Assembly (NCBI GenBank): GCA_938005465.1
Contig: CALLNU010000012.1
Span: 1 to 28,744 of the forward strand
Length of the DNA: 28,744 nucleotides
DNA from: an uncultured Collinsella sp.
Lineage (GTDB): Bacteria > Actinomycetota > Coriobacteriia > Coriobacteriales > Coriobacteriaceae
Direction of reading: 5' to 3'
Every line of letters starts with the position of its first letter. Position 1 is the first letter of the stretch. Under the pieces are notes generated by a model. It was given only the letters and a program-made list of their open reading frames with translations. It made no database searches and was not told the DNA's origin. Shown here piece by piece: positions 13,367-21,093 of the stretch. A program made the translations under genes and the position numbers.

Positions 13367-15712
13367 ATGGCTGATTCCAGCAAAAAGATGCAGATCGTGT
13401 TTGCCTCGGCCGAGTGCGCACCGTTTGTTAAGACCGGTGGCCTGGGTGACGTGGCGGGCTCGCTGCCCGCGGCGCTTGTGCGCGCTGGCGCCGAAGTCAT
13501 CGTGATGGTGCCCAAGTATGCCACCATCAAGGACGAGTACAAGGCACAGATGGAGCACTTCTCCGACTTTTACGTTAGCCTGGGCTGGCGCAATGAGTAC
13601 TGCGGACTCGAGAAGCTCGAGCACGACGGCGTCACCTATATGTTCATCGACAACGAGCGCTACTTTGCGCGCGACTATCCGTACGGTTTCTTTGACGACG
13701 GCGAGCGTTTTGCGTTCTTCTCCAAGGCCATCACCGAGAGCCTGCAGCACCTGCCGGCCGGCTTTGAGTGCGACATCCTACACTGCAACGACTGGCAGAC
13801 GGCACTGGCGCCCGTGTTCCTGCGCGAGTTCTACCAGGGCTTGCCGCTCTACGAGCGCGTCAAGACCGTGTTCTCGATCCACAATGTGGCGTTCCAGGGC
13901 CAGTTTAGCGACACCGTGATGGAGGATATCCTGGGTGTGGCGCATATTCCCGCGGCCGCCTCGCAGCTGCGTTGCGACGCCTGCAGCATCAACTACATGC
14001 TGGGCGCGCTGCGCTATGCCGACGCCATCACTACGGTAAGCCCCACCTATGCCAACGAGATCCAGACGCCCGAATTTGGCGAGGGCCTGGACGGCGTTCT
14101 GCGCGAGCGTTCGTACGCGCTGCAGGGCATTTTGAATGGCATCGACGTCGCGGGCTTTGACCCGGCGACCGACAAGCGCATTGCCGCCAACTACACCGTC
14201 GAGGACCGTTCTGGCAAGGCCGTGTGCAAGGCCAAGCTGCAGGAAGAGCTGGGGCTCGAGGTTCGCGACGACCGTCCGCTTATGGTCATGGTCACGCGTC
14301 TGACGCGCCAGAAGGGCCTAGACCTGGTCATGTACGCGCTCGACCGCATTCTGGCCGGCGGCGTGCAGGTGGCGGTGCTGGGCACCGGCGACCGCGACTA
14401 CGAGGACGGCCTGCGCTACTTCCAGGACAAGTACCCCGGCACCATGGCGGCGCGCATCGAGTTCGATCCGGCACTGTCGCAGCGCATGTATGCTGCCGCC
14501 GACATGTTCCTGATGCCTTCGAAGTTTGAGCCCTGCGGTCTGTCGCAGATCATCGCCATGCGCTACGGCACCCTGCCGATTGTTCGCGAAACCGGTGGTC
14601 TGAAGGACACCGTGCAGCCGTACAACGAGTTTACCGGCGAGGGCACGGGCTTCTCGTTTAGCAACTTTAACGGCGACGAGATGGGCGACGCGGTGTTCCG
14701 CGCGGCGCGCCTGTTCTGGGATAACCGTGACGCCTGGAACCAGCTGGTCACGCAGGCCATGAGCCAGGACTTTAGCTGGACGCGCTCGGCCGACAAGTAT
14801 CTGGACCTGTACTTCTTTATGCATCCGGAGATTGAGAGGCCGGCGGCGGTTGTCGACGAGCCTGAGGCTGCGGCTGAGCCCGTTGCTGCTGAGGCCGAGC
14901 CTGCGGCGCCCGTTAAGGAGCACGCTGCTGCTGAGGAGCCCAAGGCCGAGGAGAAGCCGGTTGAGGCTGAGCCCGCAAAGACCGAGCCTAAGGTGAAGGC
15001 TGAGGTTGCTCCTGAGACAGAGGCCGAGGTCAAGCCCGCCGCAAAGCCCGCAGCTAAGAAGACCACGGCCCGCAAGACGACCGCCAAGAAGGCTACGACG
15101 GCCAAGGCTGCCGCCACCAAGACCGCCGCAGCAAAGACGACTGCTGCCAAGGCAACGACTACGCGCAAGCGCATGACCGCCGCTTCCAAGAAGGCCGCCG
15201 AGGCCGAGGCTGCTCCCGAGGTAAAGGCCGAGGTCGCTGAGGCCAAACCGGCCGCCAAGGCTCCGGCAAAGACCGCTGCTAAGAAGACGACCACGACCGC
15301 CAAGAAGGCAACGGCAGCCAAGAAGACCACGGCAACGAAGTCGACGACCACGAAGGCAGCCGCAAAGCCAGCCGTCAAGGTCGAGGAGACGCCTGCCGAG
15401 TCCAAGGCGGAGGCAACCGTCGAGGCCAAGTCCGCTGCCAAGACCACCACGCGCAAGCGCGCCACGACGACGGCCAAGAAGACCACGACCAAGGCTGCTG
15501 CTCCCAAGGCAGAGGCTAAGGCCGAAGAAAAGCCCGCAGTAAAGGCTGAGCCGGCGCCGAAGGCCGCTGAGGTCAAGGCCGCACCGAAGGCAGAGGCCAA
15601 GCCAGAACCCACCAAGGAGACTCCGGTCTCCCCCGCCGCTCCGGCAGAGAAAAAGGCCCCGTCCAAGAAGACGTCCGTCCGCAAGGCAACGGCCACCCGC
15701 AAGCGCCGCTAG
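13367..15712 (+). CDS. glgA: glycogen synthase with a long Lys/Ala-rich C-terminal tail
   Basis: Transfers glucose from ADP-glucose to the non-reducing end of alpha-1,4-glucan; GT5 family, GT-B fold. Catalytic features: the KTGGLGDVAGSLP loop with Lys22, LHCNDWQTALAP near 138-150, FSIHNVAFQGQF near 170-182, VTRLTRQKGLDLV in the second domain, and FEPCGLSQIIAMRYGTLPIVRETGGL with Glu388. The catalytic part ends near residue 485, the normal family length. About 295 more residues follow: first a Glu/Pro/Ala-rich acidic segment, then repeated AKK, KTT and KAAAK blocks with scattered acidic patches, ending TATRKRR. This looks like histone H1 and is probably disordered. ATG 13367 is preferred over 13355 because GGGAG lies five bases upstream of it. 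Last gene before a terminator. Confidence 0.95.
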   Translation: MADSSKKMQIVFASAECAPFVKTGGLGDVAGSLPAALVRAGAEVIVMVPKYATIKDEYKAQMEHFSDFYVSLGWRNEYCGLEKLEHDGVTYMFIDNERYFARDYPYGFFDDGERFAFFSKAITESLQHLPAGFECDILHCNDWQTALAPVFLREFYQGLPLYERVKTVFSIHNVAFQGQFSDTVMEDILGVAHIPAAASQLRCDACSINYMLGALRYADAITTVSPTYANEIQTPEFGEGLDGVLRERSYALQGILNGIDVAGFDPATDKRIAANYTVEDRSGKAVCKAKLQEELGLEVRDDRPLMVMVTRLTRQKGLDLVMYALDRILAGGVQVAVLGTGDRDYEDGLRYFQDKYPGTMAARIEFDPALSQRMYAAADMFLMPSKFEPCGLSQIIAMRYGTLPIVRETGGLKDTVQPYNEFTGEGTGFSFSNFNGDEMGDAVFRAARLFWDNRDAWNQLVTQAMSQDFSWTRSADKYLDLYFFMHPEIERPAAVVDEPEAAAEPVAAEAEPAAPVKEHAAAEEPKAEEKPVEAEPAKTEPKVKAEVAPETEAEVKPAAKPAAKKTTARKTTAKKATTAKAAATKTAAAKTTAAKATTTRKRMTAASKKAAEAEAAPEVKAEVAEAKPAAKAPAKTAAKKTTTTAKKATAAKKTTATKSTTTKAAAKPAVKVEETPAESKAEATVEAKSAAKTTTRKRATTTAKKTTTKAAAPKAEAKAEEKPAVKAEPAPKAAEVKAAPKAEAKPEPTKETPVSPAAPAEKKAPSKKTSVRKATATRKRR

Positions 15713-15748
15713 CCCACAGACGATTTAAAACCTAATCAAACCCTATGC

Positions 15749-15775
15749 AAGGGGCGCTCCAACCGGGCGCCCCTT
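15749..15775 (+). terminator. terminator of the glycogen operon
   Basis: A 9-base perfect stem (15749-15757 with 15767-15775) with a 9-base loop lies 36 bases after the glgA stop. The tail TTCTCTGT is only moderately U-rich, so efficiency is uncertain. Confidence 0.7.
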
Positions 15776-15787
15776 CTCTGTAGGTAG

Positions 15788-15831
15788 TTGGTAAAACGAT
15801 TTTCTAGGACAACCGTTCGCCGATGGTAAAC
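15788..15831. promoter_or_regulatory. TGGTAAAAC operator-like sites upstream of the GH13-GH77 gene
   Basis: TTGGTAAAAC at 15788-15797 and TGGTAAAC at 15824-15831 repeat the two forms of the motif found upstream of glgB, in the same orientation and 35 bases apart. This suggests one regulator for glycogen synthesis and alpha-glucan breakdown. Confidence 0.5.
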
Positions 15832-15839
15832 GGATGTTG

Positions 15840-15869
15840 TTTATACAGCCTGTGTACAACAGATATACT
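15840..15869 (+). promoter_or_regulatory. candidate promoter of the GH13-GH77 gene
   Basis: TATACT at 15864-15869 is a good -10 box. The -35 is weak: TTTATA at 15840-15845 gives an 18-base spacer. The operator-like sites lie just upstream. Confidence 0.35.
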
Positions 15870-15930
15870 TACATCTTGTGCGTAAAGCCCATGGCCAGCA
15901 GGCCGTGATTCTATTGAACTGGACCGTACT

Positions 15931-18900
15931 ATGAGATTGATACACAACAGCCGTCTGCCGCAGTTTCGCACTCCGTTTGGCGCTGTGACCACAGGAACTA
16001 CCCTTTCGCTCTCCGTGATTCTGGAGGATGCCGATCCCGCGCAGGCAACGCTTACGCTCCGCACCTGGGTCGATGAGATCGGTGAATCTCGATATCCCAT
16101 GACGCACGAGGGCGACGGCATATTTACTGTAGAGCTTGAGTGCACCGAGCCCTGTCTTATCTGGTACAGCTTTATCTGCAATATCGAGGGCCAGCCCGAG
16201 GTTCGCCTGGGCGCACCGCAAGGCCGCACCGGCGGCGAAGGCGTAACCTACGACTACGCCGAGGTGCCGTCATTCCAGGTTACCGTCTACAAACACCGTG
16301 AGAACCGTCCCACCTGGTATGAGCGCGGTATGGTCTACCAGATCTTCCCCGATCGCTATGCCCGCGACGAGCACTGGCGCGAGCGCACGCTGGCCGAGGT
16401 CGAAAAACCGCGTAAGGGCATTCAGCGCCGCATGGTCGAGGATTGGAATGAGCCACCTGTGTACGAGCGCGCCGAAGACGGCTCCATCAAAGCCTGGGAC
16501 TTTTACGGCGGATCGCTCAAGGGTATCCAGGAAGACCTGCCTCGCATCGCAGAGCTGGGCTTTACAGCCATCTACCTCAACCCCATTTTTGAAGCCGCGA
16601 GCAACCACCGCTACGACACCGCCGATTACACCAAGATCGATCCGATTCTGGGCACCGAGCAGGACTTTACCGAGCTGTGCGAGGCGGCCGAGAAGCTGGG
16701 TATTTCCATCATTCTGGACGGTGTGTTCAACCACACTGGCGACGATTCAATCTACTTCAACCGCTACGGCAACTACCCCGGCGTGGGCGCGTGGCAGAGC
16801 GAGGATTCGCCGTGGCGCGATGCGTTTTATTTCCACGAGGACGGCTCATATGACTGTTGGTGGGGCGTGGGCAATATGCCCGCCATCAATGAGAGCTCCG
16901 AACTGGTACGCGAGCGGCTCCTGGGCAAGGACGGCGTGATCCGCAAATGGCTGCGCGCCGGCGCTCACGGCTGGCGCCTGGATGTGGCCGACGAGCTTTC
17001 CGATGACTTCCTGGCCGAGATCAAAAAGGCCGTGCTCGCTGAGAAGCCCGACGCGCTGCTGCTCGGCGAGGTATGGGAAGACGCCTCCAACAAGATCAGC
17101 TACGGCCATCTGCGTCGCTATCTGCAAGGCTCCGAGCTCGACTCGGCCATGGATTACCCCTTCCGCGACATGGTCATCGGCTTTTTGATGGGCTACAAAA
17201 ACGCCTACCAAGCTGCCGAGGATATTGAGACCCTGCGCGAGAACTATCCGCGTGAGGCCCTGTCTTGCGCACTTAATCTGCTTTCGAGCCACGACCGTCC
17301 GCGCATTATATCGGTGCTCGGCGGCGGCCCCGACGAGTCACAGCTGCCCGAGTGCGAGCGCAGCAAATGGCATTTGGACGAGAACGCGATGGGCCTGGCC
17401 AAGAGCCGTTTTTGGCTCGCGACGCTCATGCAGATGACGTTCCCGGGCGTTCCCTCAATCTATTACGGTGACGAGTACGGCTTGGAGGGTCTCACCGATC
17501 CGGGCAATCGTCGCACCATGCCGACCAAGGAAAACCTGCACGACTTCGATACGCTCGCGATCGTCAAGAATGCCTCGGCCGTGCGCCGCGCGCTGCCGTT
17601 TATGATCGATGGTGAGATCAAGGCCTTCGCGCTCAACGACGAGGTGCTCGCCTATACGCGCACCGGTAAAGACGGTGAGGCTGCGACCGTTATCATCAAC
17701 CGCAGCCTGCGCAATTCACACCGCGTGACGATTCCGGCGCTCGGCGAATGCGCAAGCGATGTAATTAGCGGCCACGAGTGCGAAATCCACAACGGCACGG
17801 TCACGCTCGACCTGTACCCACTGGGTTCGTCGATCATCTATCACCATGCCGAGCAGCGCCTGCAGGAGCCGCTCGATCACGGCGCGGGCGTCGTGTGCCA
17901 TATCACCTCGGTGCCCACCGACGACGGCAAGCCCGGCGCGATTGGTGCGCCCACGCGTCGCTTTATCGACCATCTGGCCGCTATGGGCATGCGCTACTGG
18001 CAGGTTCTCCCCGTCAACCCCACGGACTTCTTCCGCTCCCCTTACGCTGGGCCTTCGGCCTTTGCGGGCAATATCGACCTGCTGCCCGAAAGCCAGGAGG
18101 AGCTGGCGGCCGATTTTGAGACTTGGAAGGCCCGTGGCGGCGAGGATGCTGACCCGCTCTACACGGCGTTTAAGCATCGCAACGCAGATTGGCTCGAGAA
18201 GTACTGCGTCTACATGGCGGTAAAGAAGTACTTTGAGGGACTGTCGCGCCACGATTGGCCGGCAGATGTCGCGCGCTACAACGAGCATCTGATCGACGAC
18301 AAGCGCTTCCACAACGAGGCCGAGCTTCAGGCGTACATGCAGTACCGCTTTGACTTGGCTTGGTGCGAGCTCATGAACTACGCGCACAAGAAGGGCATCG
18401 AGGTTATCGGCGATATTCCCATGTACGTGTCCGACGATTCGGCGGATGCGTGGAGCGAACCCGAGAACTTCTGGCTGTCCGATACCGGCAAGGCGATTGA
18501 GATTTCCGGTGCGCCGCCCGACAACTTTGCGCCCGAGGGCCAGGTGTGGGGCAACCCGACGTTCCGCTGGGACCACATGAAGCAGAACGGTTATAGCTGG
18601 TGGATGGATCGCCTGCGCCGCGCGTTCTCGCTCTACGACCGCGTGCGTCTGGATCACTTCCTGGGATTCCACAGCTATTACAGCATTCCCGCGGGCAAGG
18701 CATGCGCCGACGGCCGCTGGCTGGCGGGCCCAGGCAAGGACCTGTTCCAGACCGCCTACGACGAGCTTGGTCCGCTCAACTTTATCGCCGAGGATCTGGG
18801 CTATCTGACGCCCGGTGTTCGTGCGATGGCTTCGACCTGCGGCTTCCCCGGCATGGACGTGCTGGAGTTTAGCGACTACGACGTTCGCTGCGGTGTGCAC

Positions 18901-19227
18901 CCCACGCCTGGCAAGATTCTGTACACCTCGACGCACGATACGTCGACGCTGGCCGGTTGGTGCACGCGTTCCTTTGCGGGCGGCGATGAACCAAGCGGTG
19001 TTGAGGTGGCGGCTAAGCTGATGAGCGACGCGCTGGCAAGCGACGCTCCCCTGGTGATGATGCCGCTGCAAGATGTCCTGGGGCTTGGCGACGACGCGCG
19101 CATGAACGTACCGGGCGTGGCCACGGGCAACTGGACCTGGCAGGCTGACGAGGCCGACGTTGCGGCCGCCGAGGGCAAAACTGCACAGCTCCTGCGCAAC
19201 ACCCATAGATTCTGGGGCGAAGCGTGA
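15931..19227 (+). CDS. bifunctional GH13 alpha-glucan hydrolase / GH77 4-alpha-glucanotransferase
   Basis: A 1098-residue cytoplasmic fusion of two complete enzymes for glycogen and maltodextrin breakdown. Residues 1-125 form a beta-sandwich carbohydrate-binding-like domain. Residues about 130-640 are a GH13 barrel of neopullulanase or amylase type: MVYQIFPDRYARD, DGVFNHTGDD, Asp351 in GWRLDVADE, Glu380 in LGEVWED and Asp455 in SSHDRPR. Residues about 645-1098 are amylomaltase (MalQ type): Asp908 in RLDHFLGFHSYY, Glu954 in AEDLGYLTPGV and Asp1003 in TSTHDTSTLAGW. All six catalytic acids are present. No secretion signal is seen. ATG 15931 is the first ATG in a frame open back to 15883, but no good ribosome site is visible. 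Similar GlgX/MalQ-like fusions are known in gut anaerobes. Specificity of the GH13 half (debranching or alpha-1,4 cutting) is open. Confidence 0.93.
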   Translation: MRLIHNSRLPQFRTPFGAVTTGTTLSLSVILEDADPAQATLTLRTWVDEIGESRYPMTHEGDGIFTVELECTEPCLIWYSFICNIEGQPEVRLGAPQGRTGGEGVTYDYAEVPSFQVTVYKHRENRPTWYERGMVYQIFPDRYARDEHWRERTLAEVEKPRKGIQRRMVEDWNEPPVYERAEDGSIKAWDFYGGSLKGIQEDLPRIAELGFTAIYLNPIFEAASNHRYDTADYTKIDPILGTEQDFTELCEAAEKLGISIILDGVFNHTGDDSIYFNRYGNYPGVGAWQSEDSPWRDAFYFHEDGSYDCWWGVGNMPAINESSELVRERLLGKDGVIRKWLRAGAHGWRLDVADELSDDFLAEIKKAVLAEKPDALLLGEVWEDASNKISYGHLRRYLQGSELDSAMDYPFRDMVIGFLMGYKNAYQAAEDIETLRENYPREALSCALNLLSSHDRPRIISVLGGGPDESQLPECERSKWHLDENAMGLAKSRFWLATLMQMTFPGVPSIYYGDEYGLEGLTDPGNRRTMPTKENLHDFDTLAIVKNASAVRRALPFMIDGEIKAFALNDEVLAYTRTGKDGEAATVIINRSLRNSHRVTIPALGECASDVISGHECEIHNGTVTLDLYPLGSSIIYHHAEQRLQEPLDHGAGVVCHITSVPTDDGKPGAIGAPTRRFIDHLAAMGMRYWQVLPVNPTDFFRSPYAGPSAFAGNIDLLPESQEELAADFETWKARGGEDADPLYTAFKHRNADWLEKYCVYMAVKKYFEGLSRHDWPADVARYNEHLIDDKRFHNEAELQAYMQYRFDLAWCELMNYAHKKGIEVIGDIPMYVSDDSADAWSEPENFWLSDTGKAIEISGAPPDNFAPEGQVWGNPTFRWDHMKQNGYSWWMDRLRRAFSLYDRVRLDHFLGFHSYYSIPAGKACADGRWLAGPGKDLFQTAYDELGPLNFIAEDLGYLTPGVRAMASTCGFPGMDVLEFSDYDVRCGVHPTPGKILYTSTHDTSTLAGWCTRSFAGGDEPSGVEVAAKLMSDALASDAPLVMMPLQDVLGLGDDARMNVPGVATGNWTWQADEADVAAAEGKTAQLLRNTHRFWGEA

Positions 19228-19271
19228 TAAAACCCCCGATATAGGGTACAGTTACAGCTGTTTGAATTTAT

Positions 19272-19293
19272 GCGGGCAGAGCGATCTGCCCGC
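19272..19293 (+). terminator. GNRA-capped hairpin between the fusion gene and the zinc ribbon gene
   Basis: A 9-base perfect stem closed by a GCGA tetraloop (19281-19284) lies 23 bases before the FmdB-type start and is followed by TTTGTGCT. It may act as a weak terminator or attenuator for read-through from the upstream gene. Confidence 0.5.
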
Positions 19294-19315
19294 TTTGTGC
19301 TGAAAAGGAAGTATT

Positions 19316-19552
19316 ATGGCGCGCTACGATTACAAGTGCTCGAGTTGCGGCAACGTGTTTGAGGTTGAGCATCCCATGTCCGAGACCCCCGAGGTCGTGT
19401 GCCCGAGCTGCGGCGCCCCGGCGGCAAAGACGTTCTCGGCCAGCGGCATCAAGTTTGAGGGTAGCGGTTTCTACAACACCGACCAGCGAAGCGGCGGCTC
19501 CAGCACCAACGCCACGAGCGGCTGCTGCGCCAACTGCCCGCATAGCCACTAG
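19316..19552 (+). CDS. FmdB-family zinc ribbon protein
   Basis: A small 78-residue protein of the FmdB putative regulatory family. It opens with the family signature MARYDYKCSSCGNVFEVEH. Cys8, Cys11, Cys29 and Cys32 form a CxxC...CxxC zinc ribbon, followed by KTFSASGIKFEGSGFYNTD. The C-terminus is a Gly/Ser-rich linker ending in a second Cys/His cluster (CCANCPHSH) that might bind metal. AAAAGGAAG before the ATG is a good ribosome site. Function in the family is not established; regulatory and metal-handling roles have been proposed. It sits between the alpha-glucan gene and a terminator. Confidence 0.9.
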   Translation: MARYDYKCSSCGNVFEVEHPMSETPEVVCPSCGAPAAKTFSASGIKFEGSGFYNTDQRSGGSSTNATSGCCANCPHSH

Positions 19553-19562
19553 AAACAACGCG

Positions 19563-19590
19563 GCCCCGCGATCAACGCCGATCGCGGGGC
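19563..19590 (+). terminator. Rho-independent terminator after the zinc ribbon gene
   Basis: An 11-base perfect GC-rich stem (19563-19573 with 19580-19590) with a 6-base loop starts 10 bases after the stop and is followed by a pyrimidine run, TGCCTCTTTCTGTT. Confidence 0.8.
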
Positions 19591-19619
19591 TGCCTCTTTC
19601 TGTTGCAGGTAGCTCTATG

Positions 19620-19686
19620 AGTTGCGGTGAAATAAGGACTGTTTGGCGGGCTTAAGCCGCTATTCAATCCCTATTTCACCGCAACT
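19620..19686. repeat. 67-base palindromic element with 15-base arms
   Basis: AGTTGCGGTGAAATA at 19620-19634 is perfectly inverted at 19672-19686. After one mismatch the stem continues with GGA/TCC, and the loop holds a second small hairpin (GCGG/CCGC). It lies between convergent genes, six bases from the rsmB stop, so it may terminate rsmB. It may also be a dispersed genomic repeat, since a terminator already serves the plus strand. Confidence 0.6.
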
Positions 19687-19692
19687 TAGTCG

Positions 19693-21093
19693 TTACTTGT
19701 GGACCAGGCAGGCACAGAAGTGGCCGTCGTAGGAGTCGGCGTTTACCGGCACGCTTTGGAAGAGGCCTCGATCGTTCTGGCGTACAGAGACGAGCTTCTT
19801 AGCCTGTTCGAACTCGGGAAGTTGCAGGATCTGCGCCTCGGAGAGCGGTGCGACGCTAAAGCCGGCACCCTCGGGAGAGTTCAGGAAAGCATCCACCACC
19901 TGCGTGTTCTCCTCGTCGAAGACCGAGCACGTCGCATAGATGAGCTCGCCGCCGGCAGCCACGCGCGCGGCGGCTTCCTTGAGCATCGACAGCTGCAGTT
20001 TGGGCAGCTCAACCGTCACATCGTTTTCGGTCAGACGCCACGGAATCTCGGGATGACGACGCATGGTTCCGGTGCCAGAGCACGGCGCATCGATAAAAAC
20101 CGTGTCGAACTTAACCGGCTCGCCAAGCATGGCATCAAACGATGTGAGCACCTCATCAAGCTCGCAGGCATCACCCGAAACCGTACGGACGCCCTGAATA
20201 CCGGCCTTATGCAGGCGCGCGAGATTCTGGTCACACTTGCGGTCGTGCAAATCGAGTGCAGTGTGCTGGCGGTCGTAGCCGGCACGCTTGGCCTGACACA
20301 TCATCACATAGGTCTTGGTGCCACGACCGGCACCAATCTCAAGGCAGCTACCAGGGCGCGTGGCAGCTGTGGCGATGAGCTGCGCGTTAAGGTCCGAGGC
20401 CACCGCGGCAGCACGCTCAAATATACCCGAAGCAACGGTAACCTGGGCATCAACCGGGGCATGGCAACCCGGAAAGACAGGCGCGACGAGCTGCGAGATA
20501 TACGGATCGGGCTTGGTCGCAAAGGCGTTCTCATGCAGGGCCAGCGGCGCGGGGGCCAGATTGCCGGCAAAGTTAAGCGCGCCCTCCGGTGTGTCAAACG
20601 AAGCCATAATACGAGCGCACAGCCAACGCGGCAGACCCATCAGGCGCGACAGACGAACCAAGCGTCGCTCAGACTCATCCACATCGGACGCAGTAGCAAA
20701 GTCCTCAACGTTGTCCGCGACCTTATGCAGCACGGCATTGGCCAAACCTGAGGCAGACTTAGCTCCGCTGCGCACCAGCTCAACGCCCTGACTCACCGCA
20801 ACGCGGCCAGGCGTATGTAGATAGAGCATCTCGAAGGCCGAGATACGAAGCGCCATGCGAACACGCGGCGCAACCTTTTTCGGCTTATCGAGAAACTGAT
20901 CGAGCAGCTCGTCCAAAATACCCTGCGTGGCGGCAACACCGAGCGCCAGGCGGGCGGCAAATGCGGAATCGCGCTGGTCAATAGCCTTGGCCGATGCGCG
21001 AGAGGACAGCACATCACGCGCATACATACCGCGGCGATCGGCCTCCATCAGCACATCGAGCGCAAGCTTGCGTGCGGGAGACAGCTTGCTCAT
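19693..21093 (-). CDS. rsmB: 16S rRNA (cytosine-C5) methyltransferase RsmB
   Basis: Methylates a helix-31 cytosine of 16S rRNA (C967 in E. coli) using S-adenosylmethionine. The N-terminal 130 residues are a NusB-like RNA-binding domain (ARKLALDVL, LALGVAATQGILDELLDQFL, ALRISAFEMLYL). The Rossmann methyltransferase domain has motif I as CLEIGAGRGTKT, and two cysteines of the m5C mechanism: Cys338 in DAPCSGTG and Cys389, the likely nucleophile, in YATCSVFDEEN. Motif I differs from the usual CAAPGGKT form. The chosen start ATG 21093 (MSKLSPARK, 466 residues) overlaps the fmt stop as ATGA. Last gene of the priA-def-fmt-rsmB run; fmt-rsmB is a common pairing in bacteria. Confidence 0.92.
   Translation of the reverse strand: MSKLSPARKLALDVLMEADRRGMYARDVLSSRASAKAIDQRDSAFAARLALGVAATQGILDELLDQFLDKPKKVAPRVRMALRISAFEMLYLHTPGRVAVSQGVELVRSGAKSASGLANAVLHKVADNVEDFATASDVDESERRLVRLSRLMGLPRWLCARIMASFDTPEGALNFAGNLAPAPLALHENAFATKPDPYISQLVAPVFPGCHAPVDAQVTVASGIFERAAAVASDLNAQLIATAATRPGSCLEIGAGRGTKTYVMMCQAKRAGYDRQHTALDLHDRKCDQNLARLHKAGIQGVRTVSGDACELDEVLTSFDAMLGEPVKFDTVFIDAPCSGTGTMRRHPEIPWRLTENDVTVELPKLQLSMLKEAAARVAAGGELIYATCSVFDEENTQVVDAFLNSPEGAGFSVAPLSEAQILQLPEFEQAKKLVSVRQNDRGLFQSVPVNADSYDGHFCACLVHK

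Noticed and set aside
14563..15702. 379-codon open frame antisense to the glgA tail
   Set aside because: It arises from the repetitive Lys/Ala codons read backwards, giving a low-complexity Ala/Val/Ser chain.
17716..19206. 496-codon open frame antisense to the GH77 domain
   Set aside because: No family features and no ribosome site; the opposite strand holds a catalytically complete enzyme.
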